This document shows positions 50,490 through 59,954 of a stretch of DNA of 64,000 bases, piece by piece (positions within the stretch are counted from its first letter, which is position 1; each line of letters begins with the position of its first letter). The translations under genes were made by a program, and so were the position numbers. Source of the DNA: Arthrobacter sp. NtRootA1 (GTDB taxonomy: Bacteria; Actinomycetota; Actinomycetes; Actinomycetales; Micrococcaceae); contig NZ_AP024630.1 of assembly GCF_019976975.1 (NCBI RefSeq), positions 1,116,001 to 1,180,000 on the forward strand. The letters run 5' to 3'. The notes beneath the pieces were generated by a model. That model saw nothing but the letters and a program-made list of their open reading frames with translations, searched no databases and was not told the origin of the DNA.

Positions 50490-53441
50490 ATGAGCGATCC
50501 CAAGTGGCGTCAATTCATGGAGTTTGGCGCAGTGTTCGCTAAGACGGTTGATCTGGACGCTGACGAGTACAGCTATAAGATCGCAGTTGCAGAGCGGCTC
50601 CGAAGGACACGGGAGACCTTCCTCGGAAAGGATCCGGAATGGTTCGAAGCGCTTCGGCGGGACATCTCTTCATCCGGGTTGATGAATCAATACTTCATGA
50701 TGCGGCTGGTTGACCTGGGCCGGACAAACCCAGACGACCTGTGGCGGGTGATCGCCTTGCTGTGGGAAGGTGACTTGGATACCCGGGACATCAATAATTT
50801 CACACTTGCTCTTCGCCCATACAATCCCGAGCAATTTTCTGTCGGCGGCATCATAGGTTTCGCGTCGCTGCTGCTGATGGGGCGGGATCCATACAACTTC
50901 CCCCCCTACAGGGCACGAGCAGCCAAAAAGTTTCTAAAACTGGTTGGGTGGGATGACAGAGGCGCCAGCGGCGACCCCGCTCGCCGTTATGAACTTCTGT
51001 TGGAAGCGCTCGACGAAATCGTCCGGCTGGCTCCCGAACATGGAATCAAGGTCCGCGACCGGTTGGATGCCCAGGGACTGATGTGGACCGTGATGAATGT
51101 AGATCCCACGGACGAGTGGAGCATCCCCGACAGTCAAGCGCTTCGGGCTTGGAGGGGCGACAAAGTAGAGACTCTAAACAACGGGCTTGGCGGTGCACTA
51201 CCCCTCGAAACGCCGGCACGACGGATCATCAGTGCTGGTCTTCGTGGGGAACCTTCGCCCATGGATGGCCGGACCTACACGTGGACGTCGGAAGCGGCGA
51301 AGGATCTGGCCCGTCGGAGCACGAACACCGACGTCGGTCCTGGCTCTTTTATGGCCAAGCTGGAGCGTCAGCTGGACGGCGCCGCAAGGGAGACCGTCCT
51401 TTTGGCGGCGGAACTGGTTTATCTTCAAGTCCTTCCCCTGGAAAACGTGACGGCCGGGACGAAGATCGCCCGCGTCGAGAAGGTCCTGTCCTGGGTGCCG
51501 GAGGGCAACGTTGAGTTGCCGGAGGGGCTGCGCGAAGGACTTCAAGCCAAAGGTGCCTTCAACGGAGGAGTGGGCTTCAACATTCAAGTCGCTGACCATG
51601 TGGGCTGGCTCAGTCGGTTTGTGGAACATGTGACGGAGCAGCCAGAAAGCCTCATAGACAAAGCTCTGGAAGACCCTTGGGCATTCATTGCCCTCACACA
51701 GTCCGTCCCCAAGGACTGGCCAACAATCCGCTACAGCCTTGAGTTTCTGGCATGGCCGCATCATCTTCAGCCCGTTGTCAGCAGAGATCACAGGATCAAG
51801 ATCCGGAATGCCTTCGCAGGAATCATCGGAGGGCCGACGGGCGATACGGAGATCGAGATTGCAAAGGACCTTCTCAATATCCGGCGGGCACAGCAGGGTG
51901 CCTTTGACGAATTCGTCGAGTGGTACGACGAGCCGTACCTGAGCGAATGGCAGCCTTCGAGCGGTGATGCCGGGCGACGGGCTTGGCTTGTTCGCCAGAA
52001 CCAAGGCGGCATCGCGATGGTGGACTCATGGCTTGGCCAAGTCTTCGTCTCTCTCAGAGCTCAACACCTCGGCTCTCCTGCCCAGGGGAGCAACTTTGAC
52101 CAAATACAGGCGGCAGTAAATGCCGGCTACCAGCACATCGACTACGCCGAACGCAAAGTGCGGGCCCAGGAGTTCTACCGTTTCCTCACTCAGATGAAGG
52201 TGGACGATTTCGTCCTCACAGCCTTCGAAAGCAACCTCTACCTTGGCGTCATTACCGGCGAAGCGGAGTACGCCGACGACGAGACCTCCGGGTTGCGGCG
52301 ACAGGTGGCCTGGCGACAGGAACCCATCGCCAATGATGACCTTCCGGCACCGATGCCACGGCTGTTGGAGGAGCAAGGTTCTGTTGTTGACCTAACCGAT
52401 GGTCTCTCAATCATTACCGCGTGGTCCGAAGCCGAACCGGTCTTGAGTGGCACTGAACCGGTGCCGGCCCCACTGCCGCAGGTCGCCGTCGTACCTCAAC
52501 TGCGCGAGGCAACCACCGATCTCGCGACCAGGCTGCATGTTCAGCGCGACGACGTGCAGGAAGTTATTCGCCTGCTCCAGACACGCCAGCAGATCGTTTT
52601 CTACGGTCCGCCAGGGACTGGTAAGACGTACTTGGCGGGGAAAATCGCACGGTTTCTCGCGGGCGAGGAACATGGAGACCATGTCAAGACGGTGCAGTTC
52701 CATCCGTCGTACGCGTATGAGGATTTTTTCGAGGGCTACCGTCCGGCCAAGTCCGACGGCGCCAATGTCGGCTTCAGTCTCGAACCTGGCCCTTTACGGC
52801 GAATCGCCGCTGAGGCGTCATTGGACGGAAACCGGGACAAGCCCTATTTCCTGATCATCGACGAGATGAACCGGGGCAATCTGGCGAAGATCTTCGGTGA
52901 GCTGTACTTCCTCCTGGAGTATCGCGACCAAGGCATCAATCTGCAGTACAACCAGCAACAGACATTCGTCTTGCCGCCAAATCTTTTCATCATCGGCACG
53001 ATGAACACCTCGGACCGCTCCATTGCCCTCGTGGACGCTGCCATTCGCCGACGGTTCGCGTTTGTGGAGTTGCATCCTCAGGAGGGCATGATCTCCGGGA
53101 TGCTCGAGCGCTTCTTGGAGGCCACAGGCAAGCCGGCCCTACGGGCTGAACTCTTGAATGCGTTGAACAGCGAGATCGAGGCCACGAACCGCGACTTGAT
53201 GATTGGGCCGTCGTACTTCATGAAGCCGCACGCTGAGACGGACCAAGGACTGGCCGAGATCTGGAAATATGAGTTGTTGCCTTTGCTTGAGGAGCAGTAC
53301 TTTGGGCGTTTGAGTCGGGAAAGGATTCGTGAGAAGTTCGGACTTGAGGCCATACGGCGTAAAGCCCGCTTGGACATCGGACCCACTGATAGCGCGCCGG
53401 ACTCGTCTGTGTCGGAATTTGGCGACGAAGCTATCGTCTGA
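50490..53441 (+). CDS. mcrB: McrB-like AAA+ GTPase
   Basis: 983 residues. The N-terminal 660 residues contain unrecognised domains (e.g. FMMRLVDLGRTNPDDLWRV, NNFTLALRPYNPEQF), probably for DNA reading. The AAA+ motor follows: Walker A FYGPPGTGKTYLAGK (about 703-711), then Walker B with the McrB signature LIIDEMNRGNLAKIF (about 788-800), and sensor GTMNTSDRSIALVDAAIRRRF. McrBC cuts DNA with modified cytosines, powered by GTP. AGGAGGAA six bases before ATG 50490 marks the start. Its stop overlaps the McrC start by one base. Confidence 0.9.
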   Translation: MSDPKWRQFMEFGAVFAKTVDLDADEYSYKIAVAERLRRTRETFLGKDPEWFEALRRDISSSGLMNQYFMMRLVDLGRTNPDDLWRVIALLWEGDLDTRDINNFTLALRPYNPEQFSVGGIIGFASLLLMGRDPYNFPPYRARAAKKFLKLVGWDDRGASGDPARRYELLLEALDEIVRLAPEHGIKVRDRLDAQGLMWTVMNVDPTDEWSIPDSQALRAWRGDKVETLNNGLGGALPLETPARRIISAGLRGEPSPMDGRTYTWTSEAAKDLARRSTNTDVGPGSFMAKLERQLDGAARETVLLAAELVYLQVLPLENVTAGTKIARVEKVLSWVPEGNVELPEGLREGLQAKGAFNGGVGFNIQVADHVGWLSRFVEHVTEQPESLIDKALEDPWAFIALTQSVPKDWPTIRYSLEFLAWPHHLQPVVSRDHRIKIRNAFAGIIGGPTGDTEIEIAKDLLNIRRAQQGAFDEFVEWYDEPYLSEWQPSSGDAGRRAWLVRQNQGGIAMVDSWLGQVFVSLRAQHLGSPAQGSNFDQIQAAVNAGYQHIDYAERKVRAQEFYRFLTQMKVDDFVLTAFESNLYLGVITGEAEYADDETSGLRRQVAWRQEPIANDDLPAPMPRLLEEQGSVVDLTDGLSIITAWSEAEPVLSGTEPVPAPLPQVAVVPQLREATTDLATRLHVQRDDVQEVIRLLQTRQQIVFYGPPGTGKTYLAGKIARFLAGEEHGDHVKTVQFHPSYAYEDFFEGYRPAKSDGANVGFSLEPGPLRRIAAEASLDGNRDKPYFLIIDEMNRGNLAKIFGELYFLLEYRDQGINLQYNQQQTFVLPPNLFIIGTMNTSDRSIALVDAAIRRRFAFVELHPQEGMISGMLERFLEATGKPALRAELLNALNSEIEATNRDLMIGPSYFMKPHAETDQGLAEIWKYELLPLLEEQYFGRLSRERIREKFGLEAIRRKARLDIGPTDSAPDSSVSEFGDEAIV

Positions 53442-54661
53442 TGCCGAGAGAAATCGTACTCGACGAGTTGCAGGGGTATCCGGAGCCAGTCGAGCTGGAC
53501 CGTGAGGTGGCTGCCACGCTGCGGGACACTGGCCTGGTTTCCGTCGTGCCCGCGCATGGGGATGCTTGGACCATTCTGCCCGCCGGGAAAGTTGGGGCAG
53601 TCCAGATCGACGGCTTGTTGGTTCGGGTGAAGCCTAAGGAAAAGGTGGGTCTCAGCCGGCTGCTATTTCTGCTGGGTTATGCGGCGGACCCAGGCTTTCG
53701 AAGGGACAACGTAATTGGTGCTGAAGATGACGATCTCTTTGCTGCACTGGGTGAGTCGCTTGCGAGGCACGGCGAACGAGCGCTTGAACGTGGGCCACTG
53801 AACAGTTACGTGTCTCTGGAAGAGGCGCTACGGACGGTTAAGGGCCGAATACGTGTCGGTGACCAGATGAGCAGGCGTCCTGGACTGCTCCTGCCTCTCG
53901 AAGTTTCATACGACGACTACACAGCTGACGTAGCTGAGAACCAGATTCTCCGGGCCGCGATTCGGACGATGATGCAGGTTCCTCGGCTGCCGGACACGCT
54001 CCTGGGACGTTTTTCTCACCTGGATTCGAAGCTTGAGGGTATTTCTACTTTGAATCATGGGGCCGTGTTGCCGGCCTGGACCGAATCCAGAATCAATGGC
54101 CACTATGTGCCAGCACTGAGGTTGTCCGAAATCATCCTTCAGAACATGTCCGCCGAAGCCGGGGTTGGCCATCGCATGGTTGCCTCCTTCGTAGTGAATA
54201 TGGCCACTGTATTTGAGGACTTTGTAGGCACTGCCTTGAAGGAGGCGCTCGAGCCTTATGCGGGGCTGACGGAGTGGCAATACGAAGCATTCATGGACGA
54301 ATCGGAACACGGTTTCCGGAGCAGCGACCGAGTACGGATGTTTGTGGACGTGGTGCATTCCGTCCGAGGCCTGCCGGCGATGATCTTCGATGCCAAGTAC
54401 AAGGCGGCCTCAGCAAGCGGTGCGTATCCGAATGCTGACCACTATCAGATGCTTGCGTACTGCACGGCTCTCGGAGTGCCGCGTGCTTGGCTTGTTTATG
54501 CGGGGAGTGGAGCTCCGCGTGTTCGCCGAATCCGGAACACGGGTGTGTCTGTGGTGGAATTCCCACTGGATCTGTCGCAGGAGCCGGAGGGGCTTCTGAT
54601 GCGGGTGGAGGAGTTAGCGGCGGAGGCGTACGCGAGCTCACTCCGGATGAATCTCGTCTAA
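53441..54661 (+). CDS. mcrC: McrC-like nuclease subunit
   Basis: 406 residues. The N-terminal half (VELDREVAATLRDTGLVSVVPAHGDAWTILPAGKVGAVQIDGLLVRVKPK) matches McrC, and the C-terminal half is the PD-(D/E)xK nuclease, with the catalytic strand MIFDAKYKAAS at about 313-323 (D-x-K). It binds the McrB ring and cleaves translocated DNA. The ATG overlaps mcrB's TGA (TGATG), so expression is coupled. In this host it would restrict incoming 5-methylcytosine DNA, and must tolerate the methylation made by the C5-methyltransferase at 38.6 kb. Confidence 0.9.
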   Translation: MPREIVLDELQGYPEPVELDREVAATLRDTGLVSVVPAHGDAWTILPAGKVGAVQIDGLLVRVKPKEKVGLSRLLFLLGYAADPGFRRDNVIGAEDDDLFAALGESLARHGERALERGPLNSYVSLEEALRTVKGRIRVGDQMSRRPGLLLPLEVSYDDYTADVAENQILRAAIRTMMQVPRLPDTLLGRFSHLDSKLEGISTLNHGAVLPAWTESRINGHYVPALRLSEIILQNMSAEAGVGHRMVASFVVNMATVFEDFVGTALKEALEPYAGLTEWQYEAFMDESEHGFRSSDRVRMFVDVVHSVRGLPAMIFDAKYKAASASGAYPNADHYQMLAYCTALGVPRAWLVYAGSGAPRVRRIRNTGVSVVEFPLDLSQEPEGLLMRVEELAAEAYASSLRMNLV

Positions 54662-54833
54662 AGGCATCAACCAGAGTATTCGGTCAATGTCGAGTTGCTT
54701 CATGGGAGGTGCCAACGGGCTTGGACTTCTTAGATGCTGCCCGGAAACTAATTACGACACAAAGTCTTGATCTGTGAAGATTGCGACGTCCTTCCACGTT
54801 GTAATGGCTTGAAAGCCGAAAGTTTGGAACAAG

Positions 54834-55229
54834 ATGTACAAATATTCTGGCACCTGCTCGAGTGTTGTAACTGAGCTCCGGGGTCAAACGGTTGCAATAA
54901 CCGGCAAGGTTCATATTTTCGGAGAACACGTGAAGCGATCAGTCTTGGAGCAGGATTTACAACGACACGGTGCCCGTTTCAAGACGGATGTTACGGGTCA
55001 AATATCCTTGCTGGTTCACGGGGACCTCACAGGACAACCCGTCACAGACAAGACACTTGAGTTCAGTCAGAAGTTGCTGGGGGTGCTTGGTCAGGATGTA
55101 CTTGAGCATCACGTCTGCGTAGTGTCCTCGGCTGGACTCGAATCGCTCCTGGACGGCAACCATGCACGTTGCTTCACACTATCTGATGGCGCAAGGCTCG
55201 ATGCTGACGGCAAGTCAGATCCAGGGTGA
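54834..55229 (+). CDS. BRCT domain protein
   Basis: 131 residues with one BRCT fold: ELRGQTVAITGKVHIFGEHVKRSVLEQDLQRHGARFKTDVTGQISLLVHGD, like the ligase LigA or replication-factor-C type. The C-terminal half (HHVCVVSSAGLESLLDGNH) continues as the second part of the fold or a tail. BRCT modules bind DNA ends or phosphorylated peptides. The GGAA-like ribosome site is weak. It lies 173 bases after McrC and 72 before the coiled-coil gene on the same strand, making it a candidate third member of the McrBC locus. Confidence 0.7.
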   Translation: MYKYSGTCSSVVTELRGQTVAITGKVHIFGEHVKRSVLEQDLQRHGARFKTDVTGQISLLVHGDLTGQPVTDKTLEFSQKLLGVLGQDVLEHHVCVVSSAGLESLLDGNHARCFTLSDGARLDADGKSDPG

Positions 55230-55300
55230 AGGAAATGCCGACTGGGTCAGGCAGATAGCTGCGTACCCCACATACACTCAAACCGGAGAACGATCTTTTG

Positions 55301-56680
55301 ATGCCGACGACTTGGGACACAATGGATAACGAGATTCAACTAATAAGTGATGGCGATGGTTTGGCGGTCATTGGCGACCCAAACGCCGTCGAGCGCTTCC
55401 TCGTCTCCGAGGGCTTGGCCTCAAAGGATCTCGGACTGCAAAGACTCTGGCCCGGCATTGGCGCTGCGGCAGGTATCGTTCAGTCTGGTTCCGAAATCGC
55501 AGCCAACTCTGGGCGATGGGTCAAGCTCACCGAGGAATCTGCACAGCTCGTCAAGAAATACGGCCTTATGAAGAGTTCTACGAGCGGGCTTAATCTGGGC
55601 GTTGTGCAGGCCAAAGGCGGGCAGATCAAGGGCATCGTTCAATTCGCTAAAGTGCCAGGGGCTCTGATCACCAACCCAGCCGTCCTGTCTGGTGCTGCCG
55701 GAATCATGTCACAGGTCGCCATGCAGCAGGCCATGGATGAGATCACCGATTATCTCGCCGCCATTGATGAGAAGATCGATGATCTTCTGCGTGCCCAGAA
55801 GGACGCGGTGTTCGCTGCCATGATCGGCGTGGACATTGAAATTGAAGAGGCATTGCTCATTCGCGAGCACGTGGGGCGGGTCTCGGAAACTACATGGTCG
55901 AAAGTTCAAGCAACATCAACCACCTTGAAGAGCACGCAAGGATATGCGCTACGTCAACTCGATGCCCTCGCAGAGAAGATTGAACGGAAGAGCAAACTGG
56001 GTGACGTGGCTGAGGCCATCGCTGAAATCGAACCGAAGGTTCGCGAATGGCTCGCCGTGCTCGCTCGTTGTTTCCAGCTTCAAGATGCTGTTGCCTTGCT
56101 TGAACTCGACCGTGTGTTGGATGCCTCTCCGGATGAATTGGACCAACATCGTCTAGGGCTGAAGGCTGCCCGGCATCAGCGCTTGAAGCTCATTTCGCAA
56201 AGCACCGAGCGACTGTTGTCCCGCATGGATGCCGCCGCAGAGAAAGCGAATACTAAGGTGTTTCTGCAGCCGGGGGCCTCCCGCGCTGTTATTCAGACCA
56301 GTAATCAGGTAGTGACTGGTGTAATTGACTTCCACGGGACACTTGGTATTGACCTAGAACGGCAAAAGCTTGAGGCAAAACGCTGGATAGATGCGGCCAC
56401 AGAGCTAAAAGACAAAGCCTTAGTAGCTGGCGCAGGTGGTGTAGACACGGCTAGGCGTTTGAGCGCAGAGACAGTCGATCGCGCTAAGTCAGCGACCGAA
56501 AAAGCCATCGAAACCGGCGCGGAGGGCTTCGACGCCACCCGGCGGATCGGCAGAGAAACGTTGGATGAGGCGAAATCAGTGACAGGAAAGCTTTCGAGCA
56601 GCATTTCCGAGCGGGCCATGCGCCGGCGTGGCCGCGAAAAGAACGGGAATGAAGGGGACGGCCAGAGTCCCGTGGAATAG
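55301..56680 (+). CDS. Coiled-coil protein of unknown function
   Basis: About 459 residues. Residues 1-90 are alpha/beta; 115-150 are hydrophobic (KVPGALITNPAVLSGAAGIMSQVAMQ) and could insert in a membrane or pack in a helical bundle. Long helical segments follow (AMDEITDYLAAIDEKIDDLLRAQKD; TEKAIETGAEGFDATRRIGRE) with a basic tail RRRGREKNG. Not recognised as a family. GGAG lies before the TTG 55298/ATG 55301. It follows the BRCT gene, so a McrBC-associated role, for example a membrane or scaffold part, is possible but unproven. Confidence 0.65.
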   Translation: MPTTWDTMDNEIQLISDGDGLAVIGDPNAVERFLVSEGLASKDLGLQRLWPGIGAAAGIVQSGSEIAANSGRWVKLTEESAQLVKKYGLMKSSTSGLNLGVVQAKGGQIKGIVQFAKVPGALITNPAVLSGAAGIMSQVAMQQAMDEITDYLAAIDEKIDDLLRAQKDAVFAAMIGVDIEIEEALLIREHVGRVSETTWSKVQATSTTLKSTQGYALRQLDALAEKIERKSKLGDVAEAIAEIEPKVREWLAVLARCFQLQDAVALLELDRVLDASPDELDQHRLGLKAARHQRLKLISQSTERLLSRMDAAAEKANTKVFLQPGASRAVIQTSNQVVTGVIDFHGTLGIDLERQKLEAKRWIDAATELKDKALVAGAGGVDTARRLSAETVDRAKSATEKAIETGAEGFDATRRIGRETLDEAKSVTGKLSSSISERAMRRRGREKNGNEGDGQSPVE

Positions 56681-57194
56681 CTACCGGTGACGGTAGAAGC
56701 AGCACTTTGCTCTTCACCCAAACGCCGTCCAACATCCAACTCACTCACATCACCGGCTGTCCCAACGGCCGGCTTGCCGCGAGAACGAAGCTTCCTAAGC
56801 GGAAAAGCGGTGGACCCCAATATCAACCCACGGCGAGGCGTCAGTGACAAGGTCAAGCTGCTGCAATGCCCACTCCCAATCACTCAGCTCCTGCTCCAGC
56901 CGCACCCTGTCGCCACACGAGCCTGCGCGAGCCGTCAAACACTCGCTTCTCCTCGGGAGTGAGCCGGCTTAAGACTGCCCTCGACGGTGCACCTTTCACG
57001 CCCCAAGCATCCGGTGTTCCAACAGCGTCGCCTCATCCATCAGCGCACTCGACACCTGCGGATGCACGGCCCGCAGCTGATCCAGAATCCGGAAGCCGTG
57101 GGTGTCCGGGTCACCCCGGTACTGGACCTCGCATTCTTGCAGACAGGTGGCGTCCCGAAGCGATAAAGACCCGTAGCCCGTCCCGAAGAGCGTC
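56681..57194. other. Intergenic region after the coiled-coil gene
   Basis: About 510 bases with no supported gene. A short inverted repeat CTACCG-GTGA-CGGTAG directly follows the stop and may be a weak terminator. Confidence 0.4.
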
Positions 57195-57814
57195 CTCCCT
57201 GCCGTTAGCCACCGGCAATTTGGGCGGCAAAATAGTCCGCATCCAGCCCACCCCACCAACAATCGGGGAATAATGCCGGGTCAGCCACGGCAGCCCCAGT
57301 ACGCACAGTCCAGCTTGCTCCTTTACACCACCGGAATGCTTGGGGTAGCCCCATTCGTCCACCACCGGCATATCGATGAATCTGAAGTCGAGTTTGTACC
57401 CGGTCGCCTAAAGGACGGTCGTGATGCCGGAGCTGGCCAGGTTTAGCTGCGCCCCCTCCGATGGCAGCCAATCATCCGCCGCCCGTGGAGGCTGCTCCTC
57501 GGCATCAATACCCGGGGCCGCAATGTACGCGTCATTTGCCTTGCCTTAACGCTGGACTCCACTGCCGCGAGACGTTCGGGGAGGTCGTCTCCGACCGTGA
57601 TGTCGCCGTCGATGCCGGAGAGCAGCGGGTTGGGAGCAAAGCGCAGCGCGGGGGAGGGGAGAACCTGGGTGGTGAGGGCGTTGACGCCATACTCGGGGCC
57701 GCGCTCCCTTCGGGAGTTTGCCGACCGTGGCACGCACTTGCACGTCACTGGTGCCGCAGTCTCCGGACCGTAGGCACCACTGGGACACGAGGCGTTAGGC
57801 TTCTTGGACGGCAT
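57195..57814 (-). pseudogene. Decayed flavin monooxygenase remnant, copy 2
   Basis: Same segments as copy 1 (VVDEWGYPKHSGGVKEQAGL, LPWLTRHYSPIVGGVG) but with frameshifts, an in-frame stop in the region of the VLWATGYKL motif, and a break inside the GGVG motif. The DNA is alignable to copy 1 over most of its length with many differences, so this is an old duplication or two independent remnants. Confidence 0.6.
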
Positions 57815-57830
57815 CGTAGGGGGCCGATTT

Positions 57831-58160
57831 TGAAATGACTACTGCTTGTAAGGTCCGCGTTTTGCACATTGCTGCCACCGTCCTGCTGTTGGGGGTGTGG
57901 GTCTACAAACCACTAAAGTGATCGACGAGTTCTGATGCATTGCACTTCTCGTGCTCATCGCGGTCCTAGCGACGGTTGCTTGGCAATTCTTGAGAGACGG
58001 CAGGACGCGGAGAAGATGAGCGACGGCGCTTAGCCAGCCTAAGGCGCTGCCGCCGTCGACGACCTTCTACGGTTACCCATTGCCCTGCAGCCCCACCCGT
58101 GGAAGCCTCGACTTGATCCTGTCGCCGGGGTGACGACGGGCAGCAGGGAAGGAACCCGAC
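57831..58160. other. Region upstream of DHFR-like copy 2
   Basis: No gene recognised. It contains the hairpin at 58021-58058. From about 58083 it becomes homologous to the sequence upstream of copy 1 (shared stretch CCTGTCGCCGGGGTGACGAC). Confidence 0.45.
58021..58058. repeat. Hairpin upstream of DHFR-like copy 2
   Basis: The outer arms CGACGGCG and CGCCGTCG enclose an inner hairpin CTTAG-CCAGC-CTAAG and GCGCTGC. It is the positional counterpart of the hairpin before copy 1. Confidence 0.5.
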
Positions 58161-58775
58161 ATGGGACTGATCCATATTGACCTGTTCACTACGCTGGACG
58201 GCGTCGCGCAGGCGCCCGGCGGTCCTGAGGAAGATCCGGAGGGTGGTTTCGAGTTTGGTGGCTGGCAGGCGCCTCTGTTTGACGATGTGGTTGGCGAGCA
58301 GGTCGAATCGGGGATGGTGGGGATGGACGCGCTGCTGCTCGGGCGCCGGACCTACGACATCTTCGCTTCGTATTGGCCTCACCAGGACAGTGGAATCGCG
58401 CGGTTGTTCAACCGGATTCCGAAGTACGTGGCCTCGCGCCAGCCGTTGGATCTCGAGTGGGATAGCTCCTCGCAGCTGGGTCCAGATGTGGTGGCTTCCT
58501 TGCGTGAGCTGCGTGGCAAGCACGAGAACATTCACGTGATCGGCAGCCTGGATTTTGTGCAGACCCTGTTCGCTGAGCGGCTGTTCGACCGGCTGAATCT
58601 GTGGGTGTATCCGATCCTTCTGGGCCGTGGGAAGAAGGTGTTCGCCGGTGGGGTGGTCCCGACGAGCCTTCAACTTATTGAGCCGGTGGTCGCCTCGCCA
58701 AAGGGTGCGTTGATGCAGCGCTATGCTCGGGTTGAGGGGAGGCCTGGGGCGGGAGATATGACCGAAATCGATTAA
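58161..58775 (+). CDS. RibD-C/dihydrofolate-reductase-like protein, copy 2
   Basis: 204 residues, the paralogue of the gene at 45865: the same landmarks MGLIHIDLFTTLDGVAQAPG and DALLLGRRTYDIFASYWP with 14 substitutions, mostly after residue 90. It is intact, with the same AGCAGGGAAGGA ribosome site. The substitutions are conservative relative to the fold, so both copies could be active. The two copies are in direct orientation, exactly 12,296 bases apart. Confidence 0.87.
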   Translation: MGLIHIDLFTTLDGVAQAPGGPEEDPEGGFEFGGWQAPLFDDVVGEQVESGMVGMDALLLGRRTYDIFASYWPHQDSGIARLFNRIPKYVASRQPLDLEWDSSSQLGPDVVASLRELRGKHENIHVIGSLDFVQTLFAERLFDRLNLWVYPILLGRGKKVFAGGVVPTSLQLIEPVVASPKGALMQRYARVEGRPGAGDMTEID

Positions 58776-59105
58776 GGCTCCGCTCATGCGCCCACCCACG
58801 AGGAGAGCTGGGCTCGCCTTTGGACCATCACGATGCTGGGAGGCATCCTGGCAGCCTATGCAATGGCCTTCGCTTCCTTGATCTTGGTGCGCCGAGGCCG
58901 GCGCTAATGACTTCTACTGGACACTGGTCCGCTGCTGATTGCTGCGCCGCCCAGTGAAGATCGGCTTACTAGGCGGCAGGCCACGCGTGAGGGGTGCACG
59001 TTTTCTCAAAATCTTGGCACGCTATTGCAACCCGCAGGTAAGTTACTGCAAAGTAACTAAGGATGCCGTGGACATAGGGGTTCGCGGCCAAGAGAAAGGC
59101 AGGCC
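58776..59105. other. Intergenic region before the lipase
   Basis: No gene of confidence; a short frame MLGGILAAYAMAFASLILVRRG (about 58850-58905) could be the tail of a lost membrane protein. It contains the inverted repeat at 59041-59058. Confidence 0.35.
59041..59058. promoter_or_regulatory. Inverted repeat AGTTACT-GCAA-AGTAACT upstream of the lipase
   Basis: Perfect 7-base arms about 48 bases before the lipase ATG. It looks like an operator for a dimeric repressor; no regulator gene is adjacent. Confidence 0.5.
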
Positions 59106-59954
59106 ATGCGCCGATTTCGACTAACCGCCGTCCTCGCCGCTGCGGCGCTCACGATTGGACTCTTCGCCGCACCCGCGGCTCAGGCCGACTCGATCTCGCC
59201 AGACCCGCCCGGAGCCAATGACTGGACGTGCAAGCCGTCGAGCGTTCATCCATATCCTGTGGTCCTCGTCCCGGGGACGTTCGAGACAATGTACAAGAAC
59301 TGGGCGCTGCTTTCACCAGTGCTCAAGGACCAGGGGTACTGCGTCTTCGCGCTCAACTACGGGGTGGCCAACGATCTCCCCGCCAGCGGGGCAATTCGGA
59401 AGTCCGCAGCTGAGCTTGCGACGTTCGTGAAATCAGTTCTCGGCGCGACGGGTGCGAAGAAGGTCGATCTGGTCGGGCACAGCCAAGGCGGGATGATGCC
59501 GCGGTACTACATCGGCTTCCTCGGCGGCGCCAAGTATGTGCACCACCTCGTCGGCATTGCGCCGTCGAACCATGGCACTCAAGGCCTCATCGCGCCGTCG
59601 CCCGCGGGGATGATTCTCGACACGACCGCAACCAGCACCCTATGCCAGGCCTGCGCGGACCAGTATGCCGGGTCGGCGTTCATGGCCGAGCTCAACTCGA
59701 TCGGCGACACCGTACCCGGCCCGTCCTACACCGTCATCTCGACACGTTACGACGAGATCGTTACCCCTTACACGAGCCAAGCTCTCGTTGGGCCGGTGAA
59801 GCAAGTATCCAACCTTGTGCTTCAGGACTACTGTCCTCTCGACACTTTCGAACACGATCAATCTCCTAACGATCCGAACGTGTGGTCCCTCGTCTCCAAC
59901 GCGCTCCTCCAGAGCGGCCCCGCAGATCCAACGTATCGCCCGCAGTGCGTGTAG
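59106..59954 (+). CDS. Secreted triacylglycerol lipase/esterase
   Basis: A 282-residue exported alpha/beta hydrolase. The signal peptide runs to AAPAAQA-DS (about 28). The lipase elements are HPYPVVLVPGTFETMYKNW (oxyanion region), the nucleophile GHSQGGMMPRYYI (Ser about 135), Asp probably in TRYDEIVTPY, and His in TFEHDQSP. The pair of Cys residues TLCQACAD probably forms a disulfide, supporting an extracellular place. The family resembles actinobacterial class 2 lipases (EstA/LipA-like). AGAAAGGCAGG precedes ATG 59106. Confidence 0.9.
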   Translation: MRRFRLTAVLAAAALTIGLFAAPAAQADSISPDPPGANDWTCKPSSVHPYPVVLVPGTFETMYKNWALLSPVLKDQGYCVFALNYGVANDLPASGAIRKSAAELATFVKSVLGATGAKKVDLVGHSQGGMMPRYYIGFLGGAKYVHHLVGIAPSNHGTQGLIAPSPAGMILDTTATSTLCQACADQYAGSAFMAELNSIGDTVPGPSYTVISTRYDEIVTPYTSQALVGPVKQVSNLVLQDYCPLDTFEHDQSPNDPNVWSLVSNALLQSGPADPTYRPQCV

